The notes under the pieces were generated by a model, which ran no database searches, was not told the origin of the DNA, and saw only the letters and a list, made by a program, of their open reading frames with translations. Below, in pieces: positions 1 to 10,531 of a stretch of 64,000 nt of DNA; the first letter of the stretch is position 1; each line of letters starts with the position of its first letter. This DNA is from Sphingomonas lenta (GTDB taxonomy: Bacteria; Pseudomonadota; Alphaproteobacteria; Sphingomonadales; Sphingomonadaceae), in the NCBI RefSeq assembly GCF_002288825.1, contig NZ_NSLI01000004.1, positions 556,501-620,500 of the forward strand. The letters are read 5' to 3'. Made by a program: the position numbers and the translations under genes.

Positions 1-507
1 GTCCTTGCCGCTGCTAAGCGACTTCAGAATCGAGGCGATGTGCGTCTGCGACGATTTGTAGCTGTCGAAATAGTCGCGCATCTTGTTGCCGAAGGGCAGG
101 ATGCCGAACAGCTTCTTCGGAGCCGTTAGGCTGCCGCGCTTGCCGGGGTCGAGGTCCTCGATGACGCGGCGCAGCTGCGCCAGGTCCGCGCCGACGCCCG
201 TGTCCTTGTCCATCGCGCGGATGGGGCGGTCGAGGAAGCGGTTGGACTGGCCCGCCGCGTCCCGGATCTCCTTCTGGCCCATCGCGGTGATCGCGTCGAC
301 GCGACGCCCGAACTCGGGGCTGTTCACGTCCTGCGCTACGAGGTCGGCCACGAACCCGTCGACCCGCTCGTCCAGCTTCGACTTGGTGCCTGCGTCGACG
401 GGCACCAGCCCCGCAGCGCGCTCGGGCGAGACCGCCGGCACCGGATCAGGCGGCGTCAGCTTCAGCTCGGCCGGCGTCTCGGTCAGCGTGTCGGTCGCGG
501 TCGCCAT
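1..507 (-). CDS. telA: Toxic anion resistance protein TelA (partial, C-terminus outside window)
   Basis: The leftward frame starts at an ATG at 505-507 with GGAG seven bases upstream and stays open to the window edge, giving 169 residues. It begins MATATDTLTETPAEL and contains the segments AITAMGQKEIRDAAGQSNRF, FLDRPIRAMD, and PKKLFGILPFGNKMRDYFDSY, which are characteristic of the TelA/KlaA tellurite (toxic anion) resistance family. Family members are cytoplasmic, helical proteins of roughly 350-400 residues whose biochemical role is unclear, so about half the protein lies outside. The family call is recognition from sequence; resistance to tellurite itself is only inferred from the family name. 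Confidence 0.88.
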   Translation of the reverse strand, partial: MATATDTLTETPAELKLTPPDPVPAVSPERAAGLVPVDAGTKSKLDERVDGFVADLVAQDVNSPEFGRRVDAITAMGQKEIRDAAGQSNRFLDRPIRAMDKDTGVGADLAQLRRVIEDLDPGKRGSLTAPKKLFGILPFGNKMRDYFDSYKSSQTHIASILKSLSSGKD

Positions 508-594
508 GTCTTCACTCCGTCAGGGACGGTAATGACTCTGACGGCGAACCGGCTCGGCTTCAAGTGTATTGTTAGGGCAATACAGGCCCGGAGC

Positions 595-810
595 TCACGC
601 CGGCAGCACGGGCTCCGGCGCGTAGCCGAACTGGTACATCACCACCCACACGGCGAGCAGCGCCGCCAGCGTCGCCGAGGCGGAGAACGCCACCTGGCCC
701 GCCATCATGATCGCCGCCCCGTGCGGGCGGTCCTCGCGCCGGTTGCGGCTCGCGCTGGTCAGCACGAACATGACCACAACCGCATAGACCATCATCAGAA
801 AATTCAGCAT
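595..810 (-). CDS. Small two-TM membrane protein, unknown function
   Basis: This 71-residue protein starts MLNFLMMVYAVVVMFVL and has two hydrophobic stretches, about residues 3-19 and 40-63, separated by a short charged loop (SRNRREDRPHG). GGGGA lies a few bases upstream of the ATG. The arrangement is that of a small inner-membrane protein. It sits alone between the leftward telA and the rightward channel gene. I do not recognise a named family. Codon use and membrane-like composition support it as real; overlapping frames in the same stretch look like shadows. Confidence 0.65.
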   Translation of the reverse strand: MLNFLMMVYAVVVMFVLTSASRNRREDRPHGAAIMMAGQVAFSASATLAALLAVWVVMYQFGYAPEPVLPA

Positions 811-912
811 CGCGTCCCCGCTTCCCCGGGGACCAGTCTAATGCCCAAAGGTTAACGGATAGGCAATCGCGCTCCGGAACGCGGGCGGCGGAAAGCGCGT
901 TCGGCGCGACGG

Positions 913-1956
913 ATGGCGGGAACCATTGATCCGACACCGCGCAGGGAACGCGTCTGGACGCTGCGGCGGCGCAGCCGCACGCCCGCCTGGATCTCGCTGC
1001 TGTTGCGCATCGCGCTCGTGCTGCTGCTCGTCGGCATCGCCTTGGGCGGTCACTGGTTCGACCGCGAGGGCCTGCGCGACAATGTGGACGGCGAGATCAG
1101 CTTCATCGACGTGATCTACTTCACCGCGATCACCGTCACCACGGTGGGTTATGGCGACATCACCCCCGTCACCGACCAGGCGCGGCTGTTCGACACGTTC
1201 GTGGTCACGCCCATCCGGCTGTTCATCTGGCTCATCTTCCTAGGGTCGGCGTACAGCTTCCTCATCACGCGCGTGTGGGACAGGTGGAAGATGCGGATGA
1301 TCGAACGGACGCTCAACGACCACGTCGTCGTGGTCGGCCACGGCAAGAGCGGGTCGGAGGCGGTGGGCGAGCTCGTCCGCCGCGGCACCGACCCGCGCGG
1401 GATCGTCGTGGTCGACTGCATGGCGTCCGCGCTCGCGGAGGCGGAGGCGTGCGGCGCCAACGTCGTCGAGGGCGACGGCACGCGCGACGTGGTGCTGCAG
1501 GCCGCGCACGTTGATCGCGCCAAGGCGGTGGTCGTCTGCACCGGCCGCGACGACACCTCCATCCTGGTCGTGCTCACCACCCGCCGCCTAGCCCCGCGCG
1601 TGCCGATCAGCGTCGTGGTGAAGTCCTACGACAACGAGGCGATCGCGCGCCAGGCGGGGGCGGGCACCGTCATCAACCCCGCGAGCTTCGCCGGCCTGCT
1701 CCTCGCCGGCTCCACCTATGGCGAGCACATCGCCGACTATGTCGCCGACCTGGCCGCCTGCGAGGGCGAGGTGCGCCTCCACCAGCGCCCCGTGCTGCCG
1801 AACGAGGTCGGCCACGCGCTCCACGACGTGACGCCCGGCCTGGGTCTGCGCGTGCACCGCGGCGATCGGTCCTACGGCTTCTGGACGCCCGAGGCGAAGC
1901 GGCTGGAGGAGGGCGACATACTCGTGGAGATCGTTCCGACCGGTCAGGCCGCCTGA
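913..1956 (+). CDS. Potassium channel family protein with RCK (TrkA-N) domain
   Basis: This 347-residue protein is a two-TM ion channel fused to a cytoplasmic regulator. TM1 is about residues 26-46. The pore helix leads into the K+ selectivity filter TVGYGD at residues 77-82, and TM2 is about 98-119. From residue 137 an NAD-binding RCK/TrkA-N fold begins (VVVVGHGKSG, with the GxGxxG glycines at 142, 144 and 147) and a smaller C-terminal domain follows. Such channels form tetramers in the inner membrane and pass K+ under ligand control of the RCK ring. The stop overlaps the end of the convergent antiporter gene by 13 bases. Confidence 0.93.
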   Translation: MAGTIDPTPRRERVWTLRRRSRTPAWISLLLRIALVLLLVGIALGGHWFDREGLRDNVDGEISFIDVIYFTAITVTTVGYGDITPVTDQARLFDTFVVTPIRLFIWLIFLGSAYSFLITRVWDRWKMRMIERTLNDHVVVVGHGKSGSEAVGELVRRGTDPRGIVVVDCMASALAEAEACGANVVEGDGTRDVVLQAAHVDRAKAVVVCTGRDDTSILVVLTTRRLAPRVPISVVVKSYDNEAIARQAGAGTVINPASFAGLLLAGSTYGEHIADYVADLAACEGEVRLHQRPVLPNEVGHALHDVTPGLGLRVHRGDRSYGFWTPEAKRLEEGDILVEIVPTGQAA

Positions 1957-3275
1957 GGCTGCGCGGACGTGTCCTCCTTCTCGTCGTCCGCCGCCTCCTC
2001 GTCCGCGTCCGGATCGCGGCCCTGGCTCCGGTCGATCCAGCGCATCACGGGCGTCACCGTCAGCCCGTGCATCAGGATGGACAGGAGCACGATCAGCCCG
2101 ACGATTGCCCACAACCGCTCGCGCCCTTCCACCGCCATGTGGTTGAGCCCATAGGCGATGTAGTAGAACGAGCCCACGCCGCGGATGCCGAAGAAGGACA
2201 AGGTCAGCTTCTCCCGCCAGTCCGCGCGGAAGCTCGCCAGCCCGATCAGCCCGGCCACCGGCCTGATCACCAGCAGCACCAGGATCGCGACTACCCAATC
2301 GGCGAGCGTCAACGGCACCAGCAGCCCCGACACCAGCGCGCCGCCGAACAGCAGCAGGCCCACCATGGTCGTGATCCGCTCGATCTGCTCCGTGAAATCG
2401 TGCATCTCGCGATGGAACTCGTGGGAGCGGTGCGACGCGCGAATGCTCATCGCCGTCACGAACACGCCCAGGAAGCCGTAGCTCTGCGCCGTCTCGCACA
2501 GCCCGTACGAGATCAGCGTCGCCGCCACCGCGATCACGCCGTCGCCCGTCTGCGCTAGCTTGGTCTCGGCGGGGATGTGGAACGTCACCCACCCGAACGC
2601 GCGGCCCACCAAGTAGCCCAGCGCCACCGCCGCGCCGATCTCCCACAGCACCGAATGCAGCACGAACTCGGCGACCCAGGGCTTCCCCTCCGTGTAGAAC
2701 GCCGCCAGCAGCACCGCGAGGTTCACGAACGGGAAGGCGAGCCCGTCGTTCAGCCCCGCCTCCGACGTCAGGCCGAAGCGGACCTCGTCCTCTTCGCCCG
2801 TCTTCGGCGGCCCCACCTGCACGTCCGACGCCAGCACCGGGTCGGTGGGCGCCAACGCGCCGCCGAGCAGGATCGCGAGCGGCAGCGGCAGCCCGAGCAG
2901 CGCCACGCCCGCCCAGGTGATCGCCGCGATCGTGAGCAGCATCGTCGGCCCCAGCAGCCGCCAGGTGATGCCCCATTTGCGCCAGGAGAAGCGCCGGTCG
3001 ATCTTCAGCCCCGCGCCCATCAACGCCACGAGCACCACGAACTCCGTGAACTTCTCCACGAAGACTTGGTGGTTCCAGGGCAGGGGGTTCACCGGCATCT
3101 CGCCCGTCGCGAACAGGCCTACGCCGATGCCGATGCACACGATCGGCAGCGATAGCGGCAGCTTCTTCAGCGCCAGCGGCAACCACGCGACCAGCGCGAT
3201 CAGGAACCCCGCCCCCGTCAGGAACAGGATGTACGGGTCGGGCGGCCATTTGAAGATGTCGGCGAGGTCGGGCAT
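1944..3275 (-). CDS. Cation:proton antiporter (CPA1/NhaP type)
   Basis: This 443-residue, highly hydrophobic protein has about twelve membrane segments, as expected for the Na+/H+ exchanger domain. It exchanges Na+ or K+ for protons across the inner membrane. Visible family features include the segment GGALAPTDPVLASDVQVG (the conserved TDP motif of CPA1 exchangers) and the helix SEAGLNDGLAFPFVNLAV, which carries the acidic ND pair. The cytosolic tail is short and acidic (DPDADEEAADDEKEDTS). It faces the K+ channel gene tail to tail, so the two ion transporters may share a role in cation homeostasis; this link is inference. Confidence 0.92.
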   Translation of the reverse strand: MPDLADIFKWPPDPYILFLTGAGFLIALVAWLPLALKKLPLSLPIVCIGIGVGLFATGEMPVNPLPWNHQVFVEKFTEFVVLVALMGAGLKIDRRFSWRKWGITWRLLGPTMLLTIAAITWAGVALLGLPLPLAILLGGALAPTDPVLASDVQVGPPKTGEEDEVRFGLTSEAGLNDGLAFPFVNLAVLLAAFYTEGKPWVAEFVLHSVLWEIGAAVALGYLVGRAFGWVTFHIPAETKLAQTGDGVIAVAATLISYGLCETAQSYGFLGVFVTAMSIRASHRSHEFHREMHDFTEQIERITTMVGLLLFGGALVSGLLVPLTLADWVVAILVLLVIRPVAGLIGLASFRADWREKLTLSFFGIRGVGSFYYIAYGLNHMAVEGRERLWAIVGLIVLLSILMHGLTVTPVMRWIDRSQGRDPDADEEAADDEKEDTSAQPQAA

Positions 3276-3345
3276 CGGGGGCGAACGCGTCAGCGCCGGT
3301 TATCGTTCATCGCCAATGCGATAAGCCCATCCTACTATCGAAAGG

Positions 3346-4803
3346 TCACCGCCAGAAGCGCTTGCGCCCCATCAGCGCGTCATACGCCTCCGCCGCCGCG
3401 TCGATCAGGCGTTCACGATCGTGGGCCGGCGCGGGCTCGACCGCCACGCCCAACCGCGCCAGCACCACGGGCGCGGTGGCGATGTCGTTCAGGTCGCCCA
3501 GATGCGCCTGGAGGTCCTGCATCGCGCCGATGAACCGCCGGGCGCGCCGTTTGCGCTTGTCGCCCGGGAACAGCCCCGCGAAGAACTCGGCGGCGTAGCG
3601 CAGCTTCTTGGCGTCGATCCTGACCTCGTGGCGCGTCTCGTCGTCGACGTGGCGCAGGTCTTTACCCCGCTTCTTGAGTCGCCGTCGCAACCGGTCGAGC
3701 GTCTCCTCCGCGAAGTCCCGCGCCGGCCGCGCCACCGCCGCCGCATCGGCGGGCGCGGTGCGCCACGCGCCGACCGCGAGCCATTCCGCCAGATCGAGCA
3801 TCAGCGTCCGCGCCCTGACCGACCCGAGCGCTTCCGCAACGCGCGCGTACGCCGCCGCCCGCGCCTCGCCCAGCGCGTCCCGCCGCCCCGTCCGCGCGAG
3901 GAGCACGTCCAGGTCGCGCGCCTCGCCCAGCGTCGCCGCTAGCCAGCGCAGTTCGCCGCGCAGGTGCTCGAACCGGTTGTCCGCAACTACGCGCCGGAAG
4001 ATCGACAAGGCCGACCGTAGGCGCCTGAGCGCCACGCGCGCCTGGTGCAGCGCGTCCGGGTCTTGCGCCCGCAGCAGCAGGTCCTCGTTCAACCGGAACT
4101 GCCTGAGGCACGCGCCGGCGATGGCGGCGAACGCCTCGCCCGTGCCCGCGTCCGGCGCGATCGCCGCCTGAGCGCCCTTCACCGGCTTGTCCGCCGCCCG
4201 ATCGAGCAACCGATAGCCGCGCTCCGCCTTGGTCAGCATCCCCAGCCGCACCGGCGCGGCGTCCGCCAGCATCCGCGCCAGCGCGAACAACGCCGCGGGC
4301 GTCCCGTCCGTCAGCTCCAGCTCGATCTCGGCCACCGGAGCCTCGCGCCTGTCCCCGCGCACGACGCCGCGGTCGATCACCACCTCGATCCCGCCCGCCT
4401 CGTCCAGCACCGCGCCGACGCGCCGCTCCACTTCGACCGAGAAGGCGGGTGCGAGCGCGTGCACCGCCCCGTTCGGCAACGCCCCGCGCATCGCCTCCGG
4501 CGCATCGTCGAGCACCGGCGTGTCATCCTCCACCGCCCGCTCCCACTCGGGTCGTGCGAGCAACGCGCCCAGCGCCGCCCCCTCCGCCTTCAACGTCTGC
4601 ACGCGCACGTCGCCCGACCGCCTGATGCGCAACGACAACCCGGCGCGCCGCAGCTCCCCTTCAGGCGTGTCGAAGTAGCGCGCATGGAGCGCCCGCGTCG
4701 CGAACCGCACGCCCCGCGCCTCCAGCGCCGCGGCGAGCGCGTCCAGCCCGTCCGCGTCCGCCTCCAGCTTGAGCTCGACCTCCAGTCCTTCGGGCCCGTG
4801 CAC
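3346..4803 (-). CDS. CYTH and CHAD domain protein (putative inorganic triphosphatase)
   Basis: About 485 residues. The N-terminal CYTH domain carries the ExExK signature as EVELK near the start, followed by basic and acidic tunnel residues (RYFDTPEGELRRAGLSLRIR). The C-terminal CHAD domain, roughly residues 225-485, shows its conserved histidines in ALHQARVALRRLRSAL and RHEVRIDAKKLRYAAEFF. CYTH domains hydrolyse triphosphates, and CHAD domains bind polyphosphate. I chose a GTG at 4801-4803 because GAAAGG lies nine bases upstream and the CYTH motif follows immediately. A GTG at 4809 or an ATG at 4875 would add a basic leader unlike the family. Confidence 0.88.
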   Translation of the reverse strand: MHGPEGLEVELKLEADADGLDALAAALEARGVRFATRALHARYFDTPEGELRRAGLSLRIRRSGDVRVQTLKAEGAALGALLARPEWERAVEDDTPVLDDAPEAMRGALPNGAVHALAPAFSVEVERRVGAVLDEAGGIEVVIDRGVVRGDRREAPVAEIELELTDGTPAALFALARMLADAAPVRLGMLTKAERGYRLLDRAADKPVKGAQAAIAPDAGTGEAFAAIAGACLRQFRLNEDLLLRAQDPDALHQARVALRRLRSALSIFRRVVADNRFEHLRGELRWLAATLGEARDLDVLLARTGRRDALGEARAAAYARVAEALGSVRARTLMLDLAEWLAVGAWRTAPADAAAVARPARDFAEETLDRLRRRLKKRGKDLRHVDDETRHEVRIDAKKLRYAAEFFAGLFPGDKRKRRARRFIGAMQDLQAHLGDLNDIATAPVVLARLGVAVEPAPAHDRERLIDAAAEAYDALMGRKRFWR

Positions 4804-4911
4804 CGTCACCAACCTTTCGTACACGCGCGAACGCGCAGGCGCGGGGCATCGTTCACTTCGGGCGGCAACGCGCATTTCGAAGGGGGAAGCGGAACCTCAG
4901 TCGTGCGTCGA

Positions 4912-6726
4912 TCAGACCGTGGGACGTGGCCAGGTCTGACGAGCCAGAAGGAACAGCTCTCCTGCTCTCACGGCGATGGCCTCCTCATCCCAACGTTCCT
5001 GCTCGAGGAGCTTCTTGTTGAGGTGAAGCACCGTATGAGCCGCCAATCCATCGCGTTTACCCGGCGCATCTCCGCCGATCCACGGACGGTTAGACTGCAT
5101 CGCGTTGAGCGCGCCTTTGAGCAGCGTAAGATTGCCGATCGTGTGGAGCGCTCGATTTCGCCGCTCCTCCGCTTCGATGGGATCGACGCCGGACGGCAGC
5201 GACCAGTGTTCTTGCCAGCTTCGAGGGAGTACATGCTCGATGGTGAGGCTAGAAGGTACGCCGTCGACTTCGGCGTAACCGCCCTGCTGCAACGCTGCCT
5301 CCATCGCCTCCAGCAAAAGACGCAGACGCGGGCGGGTCAGGTTCTCATAAAGAGGATTATCGCTCCAGCCCCGTCGGAACTCTTGATCGTCGGGCCAGCG
5401 ATCTACCTCCGCTTCGCCGGACTGCAGTCGTTCGCGCACTGCGTCCGGCGCTGCATCAGGTTCGACGTCCAGCGCGAAGAGCAGGTCCGCAAACAGCTTG
5501 TTGTACCCGCGCGTATCAAGGCGCGCGACCATGCGCCGCACGAGAAACGACTCGAGATCGACCAGCACCCGTTCGAGTGCTTCGCCGTTATCGTCGAGCA
5601 GATCAAACAGCTTGATCAGAAATGGATAGCTTGACTCAAAATCCATCACGGCAAGGCGGCGCAGGAACAGCTGGACGCGCGGCGGGTGATGCCCTTCGAC
5701 CAGGCGTCTGTAGATGTCACCGTAGCGCCGGAGCCGCTCCATCTGCGCCGGCGCAGTTGGCGCGTCGGGTCGGGCCGCGAAGTCGCGGTACGCAGCGTAT
5801 AGATGGCCAGCCGCGACTTCGCGGCGCGACATAATCGTTAATGCGAACTGCAGAAACTGCTCGATGCGGGCACGTCGCGCGTGGCCGCGCCCGGTCTGGC
5901 CGCGCCAAAAGTACGAATCATTGTCGAAGGGTGCCCAATAGGTTTCGTATGCCTGCTCAACATTCGATCCGGCGCGCTCCACAGCACTGAGTAAGGCGTT
6001 CTTGACAAGGTCGGCGGCGAGCAGAGGAGTGCCACGCGCGTTGAGCGTCTCAAAGATAAGTTGCGCGTCGTCTTTCTCGTCGACGTCGATAACCACCAGC
6101 CGAACTTCGTCGCGCACCGCCCCGTACAAGGCCGCCGCGCGCGCCTTCATCTCCGCGTCGTCCGGGCCCAGCCACGCCTCGATCTCCCGCGCGAAGAACA
6201 GGTAGCCATCGATGATCGTACGGCCGGTCGCCATTCCCGGTTTTGCGCCGCAGGCTTTTAGCAACGCGGCCCGAGACTCGCTCGTCATCACAATGTGGAA
6301 GTCGGCACGGTCAGCGTTGGTCGGGTAAACCTTGAACGACTGGTGCAGCTTCGTATTCAACGCGTGGCTGTTGCGATACAGCATGGCCAGGGCAGAGGCA
6401 TAATCCGTTAGACCCGCGACCGCGACCAAATCGTGGAATGCTCTTAAGAGAAGCTGGAGCGTGGTCATCCGTTGCTGCCCGTCGATGAGCAGACGCGACT
6501 CCATCTGTCCGGGCGCGACAATCTCCTTGCCCTGCACCGTCGCACCGAGAAAATGCGCGCGGGGTTTCTCGCCTGCCATAACTTGGTCGGCCAGGCGGCT
6601 GATGTCGTCCCACATCGGTCGCCACTGGCCGTCCTCGTTCCAAACGTAAGGGCGTTGATAAAGCGGCACGCGGTAGAGCACGTTCTGCTCAAACAGGTGC
6701 TGCACAGCGAGCGTAGCGACTTGCAT
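4912..6726 (-). CDS. Single-chain DUF262/DUF1524 protein (GmrSD/BrxU-like putative restriction enzyme)
   Basis: About 604 residues. The N-terminal DUF262 domain shows VPLYQRPYVWN and the nucleotide-hydrolysis motif LLIDGQQRMTTLQ. The C-terminal DUF1524 domain is a His-Me finger nuclease with LTIEHVLPRSWQEHW and, further on, RNRALHTIGNLTLL. GmrS/GmrD and the fused BrxU cut phage DNA carrying modified bases, using NTP hydrolysis, so this is a likely type IV-like defence enzyme. The ATG at 6724-6726 has an excellent GGGGGAG site seven bases upstream, which fixes the start. Base composition is visibly less GC-rich than the flanking genes, which suggests horizontal acquisition. No partner gene adjoins it. 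Confidence 0.85.
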   Translation of the reverse strand: MQVATLAVQHLFEQNVLYRVPLYQRPYVWNEDGQWRPMWDDISRLADQVMAGEKPRAHFLGATVQGKEIVAPGQMESRLLIDGQQRMTTLQLLLRAFHDLVAVAGLTDYASALAMLYRNSHALNTKLHQSFKVYPTNADRADFHIVMTSESRAALLKACGAKPGMATGRTIIDGYLFFAREIEAWLGPDDAEMKARAAALYGAVRDEVRLVVIDVDEKDDAQLIFETLNARGTPLLAADLVKNALLSAVERAGSNVEQAYETYWAPFDNDSYFWRGQTGRGHARRARIEQFLQFALTIMSRREVAAGHLYAAYRDFAARPDAPTAPAQMERLRRYGDIYRRLVEGHHPPRVQLFLRRLAVMDFESSYPFLIKLFDLLDDNGEALERVLVDLESFLVRRMVARLDTRGYNKLFADLLFALDVEPDAAPDAVRERLQSGEAEVDRWPDDQEFRRGWSDNPLYENLTRPRLRLLLEAMEAALQQGGYAEVDGVPSSLTIEHVLPRSWQEHWSLPSGVDPIEAEERRNRALHTIGNLTLLKGALNAMQSNRPWIGGDAPGKRDGLAAHTVLHLNKKLLEQERWDEEAIAVRAGELFLLARQTWPRPTV

Positions 6727-6852
6727 ATCTTTTCTCCCCCGCCTCACCGTTCGACGCAGTGGGGCGGAGAGCAACGGCCAAAACGTCCATTTTGGAGGTG
6801 ACTTGATGGCGGGGCAATCGCGATCGAGTCGCTCGATGCAGCTGGCCGCTCG

Positions 6853-7293
6853 CTAGTCGAAGTCGCTCCTTCCCGCCTCCGTCCCGTGCAGCCGCGACCA
6901 CAACCCCTGCGTGCCCGCCTCCTGCGCGCGGTTCACGTACTGTGACGCGACGAGCCAGCCCTTGATCGGGCGCAGCGGCAGCACGGTGCCGAGCACCATC
7001 AGCGGCAAGGACGTGACGAAGTGCACCCAGGCGGGCGGGTCAAACGCGACCTGGATCCAGACCACGATCGCGATCAGCGGCAGGGCGATGATGCACAGCG
7101 AGAAGAAGGCGGGCCCGTCGTCGGGCGCGGCGAAGCGGTAGTCGAGCGCGCAGCTCGGGCAGCGGTCGGTCACCGTCAGCCACGACCGGAACATCCGCCC
7201 CTCGCCGCATCGCGGGCACAGGCCCTTCCACCCGCAGCGCAGGATCCAGGCGAACGCGGCTTTGTCGGTCAAGGCCAAGTCGTTTTTCGGCAT
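6853..7293 (-). CDS. DUF983 domain membrane protein
   Basis: This 146-residue protein carries two zinc-ribbon-like pairs, CPRCG (after WKGL) and CPSC (after TDR), followed by two membrane helices at about residues 63-83 and 88-107, matching the DUF983 family. In some alphaproteobacteria DUF983 genes lie near cytochrome oxidase assembly genes, but no such neighbours are present here. The segment WILRCGWKGLCPRCGEG is typical of the family. Its molecular role is unknown. Confidence 0.88.
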   Translation of the reverse strand: MPKNDLALTDKAAFAWILRCGWKGLCPRCGEGRMFRSWLTVTDRCPSCALDYRFAAPDDGPAFFSLCIIALPLIAIVVWIQVAFDPPAWVHFVTSLPLMVLGTVLPLRPIKGWLVASQYVNRAQEAGTQGLWSRLHGTEAGRSDFD

Positions 7294-7777
7294 CGCGAAG
7301 CCCTACTCGGTTTCCGCCCCGGCGGGGATGGGACATAAGGTCCTACCTTTCGGTCGCGTCGCCCGCACCATCATGGGTTCGACCGATCCGCGGCACGAGA
7401 CCGCTGTCCTACAAGGCGCGGCCGTGGTCCAAGCTGTTCGACGCCCGTCCGATTCGTCCGCCACCCTCTCATCGCCCTGGTCGCGTCGGCGTGCGATCCC
7501 GTCGCGCCAATGGCGCGGACGTGCGGCGCCGGTGTCGCGCCGGTGTCGCGCCGGTGTCGCGCCGGTATCGCGTCGCGGACGCCTCGCCGGCGCTCCCCGG
7601 GCGCGGTCGGCCCGGGAAGGTTTCACGCCTCAACCGCCGTCAACTTGTCCGGCCACGCCGCCGACGTTCGTGGCCCGGCGTTCTTGGCGTGTACTTTATT
7701 GTACTTCCGCCCGCGCCCTTCCGCTTTTCGCACGCCTCGGCTATGCGCGCGCCGATCTTTCTTCCCAGGACATCGAC
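7294..7777. other. Long non-coding leader region upstream of typA
   Basis: About 480 bases separate the DUF983 gene from typA. I see no protein-like frame here: the open frames are low-complexity Arg/Pro shadows. The stretch contains a tandem repeat of an 11-base unit (7531-7574) and an AT-richer segment at about 7690-7705. It presumably holds divergent promoters for typA and the DUF983 gene, but no convincing -35/-10 pair stands out. Confidence 0.5.
7531..7574. repeat. Tandem 11-base repeat (GGTGTCGCGCC), about four copies
   Basis: Three exact head-to-tail copies of GGTGTCGCGCC occupy 7531-7563, and a fourth degenerate copy (GGTATCGCGTC) follows to 7574. The repeat lies about 200 bases upstream of typA. 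The units are directly abutting without spacers, so it is a minisatellite-like array and not CRISPR. Confidence 0.85.
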
Positions 7778-9598
<1,821 letters not shown>

Positions 9599-9611
9599 CG
9601 ATCACGCCACC

Positions 9612-9690
9612 TCCGTTCGTCTCGAGCCCAGTCGAGAGACGGAAGCGCGCGCACCGCCGCCCGCTTCTCGACTAGGCTCGAAGCGAACGG
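9612..9690. repeat. Inverted repeat (REP-like palindrome) between convergent genes
   Basis: The 16-base arm TCGAGCCCAGTCGAGA at 9622-9637 is mirrored with one mismatch at 9666-9681, and short outer arms (CCGTTCG and CGAACGG) extend the pairing. The element lies just after typA and covers the last codons and stop of the leftward gene at 9672. It could act as a bidirectional terminator or be a copy of a mobile palindromic family. Confidence 0.75.
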
Positions 9691-10034
9691 GAGAGGGTGT
9701 CGATCAGCTCTTTGACATCGCCGACACCGTTCAAGGTCCCCGCGTCCACCAGCACGCGGGGACCGCTGCCCTGGTCTAGCAGGATCGCGGGTAGCTCGAC
9801 GTCGAGCTCCGGATAAGCCCGCCGGAAATCCTGCCGGTGAAAGAACCGCGTCGCGTACGGCAGCGATCGTAGGTGCGCCCGCCACTCGGGCCGCATCCGG
9901 ACCGCCCCGTAGCTCACCGCGCAGAGCGAGCAGGGGTAGGTGTCCGGCGACACCGCCTTGTGCACCGCATCGCCGAGCGCCGCGAACAGACCCTCGTCGG
10001 CGTTGTAGACGAACAGGAGCATAGGGCTGGTCAT
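9672..10034 (-). CDS. Conserved hypothetical protein with CxxC motif
   Basis: About 120 residues beginning MTSPMLLFVYNADEGLFAAL. A CSLC motif lies near residue 36, in a context (YPCSLCAVSYG) that could bind metal or form a redox pair. I do not recognise a named family. The start ATG overlaps the stop of the upstream EVE gene in an ATGA arrangement at 10031-10034, which implies translational coupling. A longer frame reaching 10061 would overlap the EVE gene further and is not needed. Its last codons lie within the inverted repeat 9612-9690. Confidence 0.8.
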   Translation of the reverse strand: MTSPMLLFVYNADEGLFAALGDAVHKAVSPDTYPCSLCAVSYGAVRMRPEWRAHLRSLPYATRFFHRQDFRRAYPELDVELPAILLDQGSGPRVLVDAGTLNGVGDVKELIDTLSRSLRA

Positions 10035-10429
10035 CCGGCCAGCTCGCGGATGGCCGCCCACTCCGCGTCGCTCACCGGCGACACCGACAGCCGCGACTGC
10101 CGGATCATCGCCATACCGCCAAGCCGCGCATCCGCCTTCATCGCCGCCAGCGTCACGGGGCGGGGCAGGGCCTCGACCGGCTCGACCGCGACCGACACCC
10201 AGTTCCCCTCTTCGCCGTCCTTCCGCGCCTCGCGGGCGATCCGCGCCACGCCGACCGCCGCCTTGTCCGCGCCGCTATGATAGACGAGCGCCAGGTCGCC
10301 CTCGCGCATCGCCCGCAGATGCCCCGCCGCGGCCGCGTTGCGCACGCCGTCCCACTCGGTCCCGCCGTCCCGGACCAGGTCGGCCCAGCCATAGCTCTCC
10401 GGTTCCGATTTCAGCAGCCAATAGGCCAT
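10031..10429 (-). CDS. EVE domain-containing protein
   Basis: About 132 residues, a complete single EVE domain. It opens with MAYWLLKSEPESYGWADL, the typical EVE start, followed by WDGVRNAAAAGHLRAMREGD and ALVYHSGADKAAVGVARI. EVE belongs to the PUA/YTH-like superfamily, which binds modified nucleobases in DNA or RNA. GGAG lies seven bases before the ATG at 10427-10429. It is coupled to the downstream small protein through an ATGA overlap. EVE domains are often fused to restriction enzymes, but stand-alone proteobacterial ones such as this are usually housekeeping. Confidence 0.92.
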   Translation of the reverse strand: MAYWLLKSEPESYGWADLVRDGGTEWDGVRNAAAAGHLRAMREGDLALVYHSGADKAAVGVARIAREARKDGEEGNWVSVAVEPVEALPRPVTLAAMKADARLGGMAMIRQSRLSVSPVSDAEWAAIRELAG

Positions 10430-10531
10430 TCCTATGCTCCGGATCGTCACTCGCTTGGGCCGGAACGGCCGCTTCCATGCTATATCGGCCGCGTCGCGGC
10501 GCTCCGCCGCGGCCTGTTCAGGAGGAGTAGC

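Noticed and set aside
83-532. Rightward frame at the left edge
   Set aside because: The leftward frame here encodes a clear TelA N-terminus; the rightward one is low-complexity.
7531-7574. Possible CRISPR array
   Set aside because: The repeat units are only 11 bases and abut directly without spacers; no cas genes.
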